In this document: in pieces, positions 60,922 through 64,000 of the stretch
Position numbering within the stretch: position 1 is the first letter of the stretch
Layout: each line of letters starts with the position of its first letter
Assembly: GCA_038106185.1 (NCBI GenBank)
Contig: JAYODE010000012.1
Span: 1 to 64,000 of the forward strand
Length of the DNA stretch: 64,000 bases
Reading direction: 5' to 3'
Origin: UBA4582 sp038106185
GTDB taxonomy: Bacteria > Pseudomonadota > Gammaproteobacteria > Pseudomonadales > Azotimanducaceae
Translations under genes and position numbers: made by a program
Notes under the pieces: generated by a model
Told to the model about the DNA's origin: nothing
Seen by the model: only the letters and a program-made list of their open reading frames with translations
The model's database searches: none

Positions 60922-62136
60922 TTAAATTAGTTGAATTGCCTTATATTCAAGATTCTGTCTTCGCCTAAAATCTTTCACCTGGAATCTTTCNNNNNNNNNN
61001 NNNNNNNNNNNNNNNNNNNNNNNNNNNNNNNNNNNNNNNNNNNNNNNNNNNNNNNNNNNNNNNNNNNNNNNNNNNNNNNNNNNNNNNNNNTAGAATCTGT
61101 AAGGCGTGTGATTCCTGAGCGCCTCGGCACCCTTCAGTTTGACCAGCACGCTGGTGAAACGCTCGATCAGTTGCTCGACTCGATTGCGGTCTTCGATATA
61201 CTTAACTTGAAACACGTCAGCCGTTTGACATTTGTCGACCAGGTACTCGTCACTGGTTTTGAGTTCATCGACCAATTTATGCTCAAGTGCCCGCCTGCCA
61301 TACCAGGCCTCACCCGTGGCTACTTCAGAAATGTTAACCTTGGGGCGGTTTTCCGCAATAAAGTCCTTGAACAATACATGGACATCCTCCAGCTCTTCAA
61401 TAAATTTCTGGCGGCCTTTCTCCGTGTTTTCACCAAACATTGTCAGGGTTCGCTTGTGCTCACCGGCAGTCAGCACCTCGACATCAATATCCTTGTTCTT
61501 GAGTAATCGATGAAAGTTGGGAATCTGAGCAACCACCCCGATGGATCCTAACAGGGCAAAGGGCGCAGCAATAATATGGGTTCCAATACAGGCCATCATA
61601 TAGCCACCACTGGCTGCCACTTTATCAACAGCAACCGTTAACCGAATGTCTTTGCTGACTATGCGGCTCAGCTGAGATGCCGCCAGCCCATAGGAGTGGA
61701 CCATGCCGCCCGGACTTTCAAGTCTCACGACGACCTCATCGGTCGAAGTCGCGATAGACAGAATCGCGGTTACCTCTTCTCTCAGCTGGTCAACGGCACT
61801 GGCCTGCACGTCACCCTCAAAATCAATGACAAATACACGGGGCTTGGCTTCTTCGCCAGACTTTGCCGCCAGCTTTTGGCGTTTTTGCAGCGCCTTGGCA
61901 TTTTTCTTCTCTTGCTTGATATCCTGCTTCAGCGCCTCCGGATCCAGTACAGCATCCTTTAGCGTGTGACTTACGGCCTCGATCGCATCGTTCAAACTGC
62001 GAACCTCTATGTGACCTCGCTCTACTCTGCGCTGTTTATGACCTGCGCCGATCAACACAACCAGCAGGACAATCAATGCCAGCAGCAATGTCACTGTTTT
62101 CGCCAGAAACAGGCCGTACTCGCTAAGAAATTCCAA
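60922..62136 (-). CDS. sohB: Inner-membrane serine protease SohB (C-terminus lost in gap)
   Basis: A TTG at 62136 fits the family start (LEFLSEYGLFLAKTV) and has GGAG ten bases upstream; the frame continues to an ATG at 62226. One membrane helix near the N-terminus is followed by a charged linker and a SppA-type domain with LESPGGMVHSYGLAA, the catalytic Ser in VAASGGYMMAC and the Lys in TAGEHKRTLTMFGE. This signal-peptide-peptidase-like enzyme acts in the periplasm. A 100-N gap (60991-61090) cuts the last residues, so the stop at 60922 is provisional. Confidence 0.88.
   Translation of the reverse strand: MEFLSEYGLFLAKTVTLLLALIVLLVVLIGAGHKQRRVERGHIEVRSLNDAIEAVSHTLKDAVLDPEALKQDIKQEKKNAKALQKRQKLAAKSGEEAKPRVFVIDFEGDVQASAVDQLREEVTAILSIATSTDEVVVRLESPGGMVHSYGLAASQLSRIVSKDIRLTVAVDKVAASGGYMMACIGTHIIAAPFALLGSIGVVAQIPNFHRLLKNKDIDVEVLTAGEHKRTLTMFGENTEKGRQKFIEELEDVHVLFKDFIAENRPKVNISEVATGEAWYGRRALEHKLVDELKTSDEYLVDKCQTADVFQVKYIEDRNRVEQLIERFTSVLVKLKGAEALRNHTPYRFXXXXXXXXXXXXXXXXXXXXXXXXXXXXXXXXXXERFQVKDFRRRQNLEYKAIQLI
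60963..61090. other. Tandem repeat and assembly gap at the sohB 3' end
   Basis: Two 14-bp units, gcctaaaatctttc and acctggaatctttc (60963-60990), run into 100 N (60991-61090). The gap length and the exact end of sohB are uncertain. Confidence 0.9.
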
Positions 62137-62219
62137 TCGACTCGCACTCCAACCAGTTGAAAACCGCGCTATCCTAACACAAAACACATGGGTTAAACTG
62201 CGGAAAAACCACGACTGCC

Positions 62220-62624
62220 ATGACAATGAATACCTTGACCACCGAACCGGAACTCAAGCGCCAGGCTGAACTGATGGCCACACTGGAAGACAAAAAAGCC
62301 CAGCTCATACCGCGCTTTCGGCAAGGCTTTCTGCAACGCGAGCGGGCTGTATTTCAGTTTAACTTTGAAGTTGACGAGCCCTTTTACCTGCAAATCGATG
62401 GTGCCGACCTTGATTTGCAGCCAGGGCAACATCCACAACCGACAATTAACCTATATATCGATAACCATCAGACCTGTTGGGGGCTCTTAGACGGCAGGGT
62501 CGATGGCATGGAAGCGTTTCTTCGGGGTCAATATCGAGCAGATGGCAACATCGTGCTCAGCCAATTGCTGTTGTACTTGTTTCGCAGCTATGACTCGACG
62601 ATAGCCTACGAGGTTCAAGACTAA
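62220..62624 (+). CDS. SCP2-like sterol-carrier domain protein
   Basis: The 134-residue protein has the SCP2-type lipid-binding fold, with VFQFNFEVDEPFYLQIDGADLDLQPG, WGLLDGRVDGMEAFLRGQYRADGNI and a hydrophobic cavity-forming end. Such proteins bind fatty acyl or sterol-like lipids. An alternative ATG lies two codons on (62226). It is divergent from sohB; the TTG start of sohB leaves the two promoters room. Confidence 0.8.
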   Translation: MTMNTLTTEPELKRQAELMATLEDKKAQLIPRFRQGFLQRERAVFQFNFEVDEPFYLQIDGADLDLQPGQHPQPTINLYIDNHQTCWGLLDGRVDGMEAFLRGQYRADGNIVLSQLLLYLFRSYDSTIAYEVQD

Positions 62625-62825
62625 GGCATCCTCATTCACCCAGTCATTGTCGAACGAAAACGTAAGGCCTGCTGACTGAATACAAACTAACAGACAAGTG
62701 TTGCCCGCCTGTTTAAGGCGTCCCCGCCTTTGCCAAAATACAACGAACCGGTTCTGTAGTAATTCAACATCAAATTGATTATCGTAGGCTCTCTGACGAC
62801 ATTGATGAGTTGTACGACTGTATAA

Positions 62826-64000
62826 ATGTTGAACAATTGGCTGGAAACTAAAGTCTTGCTAACGCCTGAGGAGATGTTTGTCCTCAGGCAAGTTCTCGTC
62901 AACAAGATCACTCGTTTGAAATTTCTGATGTATGCAAATGCCCTTGCATCCGTTGTCGTTCTGATTGCCATCTGGCCTTTAGTACCGAAAATGCTCGCCC
63001 TCACCTGGTTTACGGTGACACACCTGGTTGTTTTTTTTCGAGCCCTGGTCCTACGCCATATTCGACTGAATCTCGAAGCAGCCAGGGAAGCGGATTTGCG
63101 GCGCTTTTATCGATACACGCTTTTATCCAGCATCGCCAAACAAACGGCGTGGGGGTCTCTCATCTGGATAGCCTTGGGTGAACACTCTGTTGGGCTAGAT
63201 CTGTCTCTGACTGGGGTCATAGGTTTTTTCAGTATCGCGATGATGGCAGCCTTGTCCGACGATTTAACGGCCTTTGTCTATTCAGTTGCGCTGATGTTTC
63301 TTCACCCCTTAATCTATTGGTCTAGCTACTATTGGTCTGGCAGCGACAGTGAAAGCCAATGGAGTGTGGTCCTCTACCTACTCTTGTTTTACGTATTTGC
63401 TGTCGCCATAGTACGCCAGACCAGCCGGGTCTTTCGCGACAGCGTGCAGATACGATTTGAGAAAGACGCAATGCTCGAGCAACTAACTTTGGCGCAGATG
63501 GAAACCCAAAAAGCCTTAGAGCAGTCCCAGCAAGCAATCCTTGGCAAAGCCAGCTTTATCGCGTCAGCCAGTCATGATTTACGGCAACCCCTTTACGCCA
63601 TCAATCTGATCAACGACACCTTGCAGTTGAATTCACCGTCACCGGCGATCAGTGACCTGCTTCAGACTCAACGTAAATCGATTGATGCTATGGGCCACTT
63701 GTTCACCAATGTGCTTGATCTGACCCAGTTCGAAATGGGAAAAATGACCAGTCGGCTGGTCTCTTTTAACATCAAAATGCTGGTCGTTAGTCTCGTTGAA
63801 GAACTTAGCGTTTATGGTCACGGAAAAAGCCTGGCGCTTCGTGTCGACATGCCCGACAGCCAGGTTTACTCGGATTATGATCTTATCTCCCGTGTGCTAC
63901 GCAACCTCATCAGTAATGCTATTCACTACACCGACAAGGGTGAAGTCCTGATCAAGGGCAGAGTTTATGAAGGTCAGATACTGGTCAGCATCTGTGACAC
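62826..64000 (+). CDS. Membrane sensor histidine kinase (3' end beyond the window)
   Basis: The ATG at 62826 opens a frame that continues past the window end. Residues 1 to about 200 contain several membrane helices of a MASE-like sensor. A coiled coil leads to the H-box SASHDLRQPLYAIN with the phospho-accepting His250, then the N-box RVLRNLISNAIHYT of the ATPase domain. The DLRQPL type of H-box is common in hybrid kinases, so a receiver may follow. The signal is unknown. Confidence 0.88.
   Translation, partial: MLNNWLETKVLLTPEEMFVLRQVLVNKITRLKFLMYANALASVVVLIAIWPLVPKMLALTWFTVTHLVVFFRALVLRHIRLNLEAAREADLRRFYRYTLLSSIAKQTAWGSLIWIALGEHSVGLDLSLTGVIGFFSIAMMAALSDDLTAFVYSVALMFLHPLIYWSSYYWSGSDSESQWSVVLYLLLFYVFAVAIVRQTSRVFRDSVQIRFEKDAMLEQLTLAQMETQKALEQSQQAILGKASFIASASHDLRQPLYAINLINDTLQLNSPSPAISDLLQTQRKSIDAMGHLFTNVLDLTQFEMGKMTSRLVSFNIKMLVVSLVEELSVYGHGKSLALRVDMPDSQVYSDYDLISRVLRNLISNAIHYTDKGEVLIKGRVYEGQILVSICD

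Noticed and set aside
62687..63004. A 105-codon minus-strand frame
   Set aside because: It overlaps the start of the histidine kinase and has no family features.

Overview
The window looks like a chromosomal scaffold from a gammaproteobacterium, probably a metagenome assembly: seven runs of exactly 100 N join contigs, and two of these joins carry the same 55-bp sequence on both sides. Gammaproteobacterial markers are glnS, nfuA at the usual 191 residues, dbpA, trxC, sohB, a cobalamin metH with a MetR-type box, cysI followed by a DUF934 gene, and DUF2970 and DUF6394-like small membrane proteins. No rRNA, tRNA, CRISPR array, phage or IS element was seen. Coding density is high, with metabolic genes on both strands.

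Layout. 1-10.5 kb: a GNAT acetyltransferase and cupin pair, a secreted helical-repeat protein, an M20 peptidase, a nitronate monooxygenase, an M81 peptidase, an SDR, AlaX, and a three-gene cluster (amidohydrolase, Rieske protein, flavodoxin). 10.6-20 kb: a HAD phosphatase, a lysophospholipase-like hydrolase, then a leftward group of glyoxalase I, histidine phosphatase, PHA synthase, a GYD-domain protein and a GYD-PlsC fusion, plus a large secreted PHP/DUF3604-type protein. 20-29 kb: acyl-CoA dehydrogenase, MFS and CDF transporters, an alpha/beta hydrolase, a two-RCK potassium channel, a DUF6394-like protein and a Na/Pi symporter. 29-37 kb: an FtsH paralogue with a low-complexity N-terminal extension, a PncC/CinA-like amidase, TrxC, DbpA, and an 801-residue membrane protein combining RCK, RyR-like and SLOG-like regions. 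37-47 kb: FAD oxidase, alcohol dehydrogenase, histidine phosphatase, enoyl-CoA hydratase, M50-like protease, threonine dehydratase-like enzyme, luciferase-like oxidoreductase, glnS and a TSUP exporter. 47-64 kb: a secreted propeller protein, a DAHP synthase behind a leader-peptide attenuator, a nucleotidase-like HAD, nfuA, metH, sulfite reductase, a CPA2 antiporter, acuI, sohB, an SCP2 protein and a truncated histidine kinase.

Working together. Amino-acid and sulfur metabolism are grouped at 49-58.6 kb (aroF, nfuA, metH, cysI). Lipid and polymer metabolism is spread over 11.5-21.5 kb. Ion homeostasis is represented by two RCK-bearing membrane proteins, a CDF, a Na/Pi symporter and a CPA2 antiporter.

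Most notable: (1) an aromatic-rich leader peptide and terminator in front of aroF; (2) the RCK-RyR-SLOG membrane protein, resembling nucleotide-sensing conflict or signalling channels; (3) a GYD-PlsC fusion beside a free GYD paralogue; (4) a recurring class of short, locus-specific tandem repeats (10-16 bp units), mostly just past stop codons, which also coincide with most assembly breaks.
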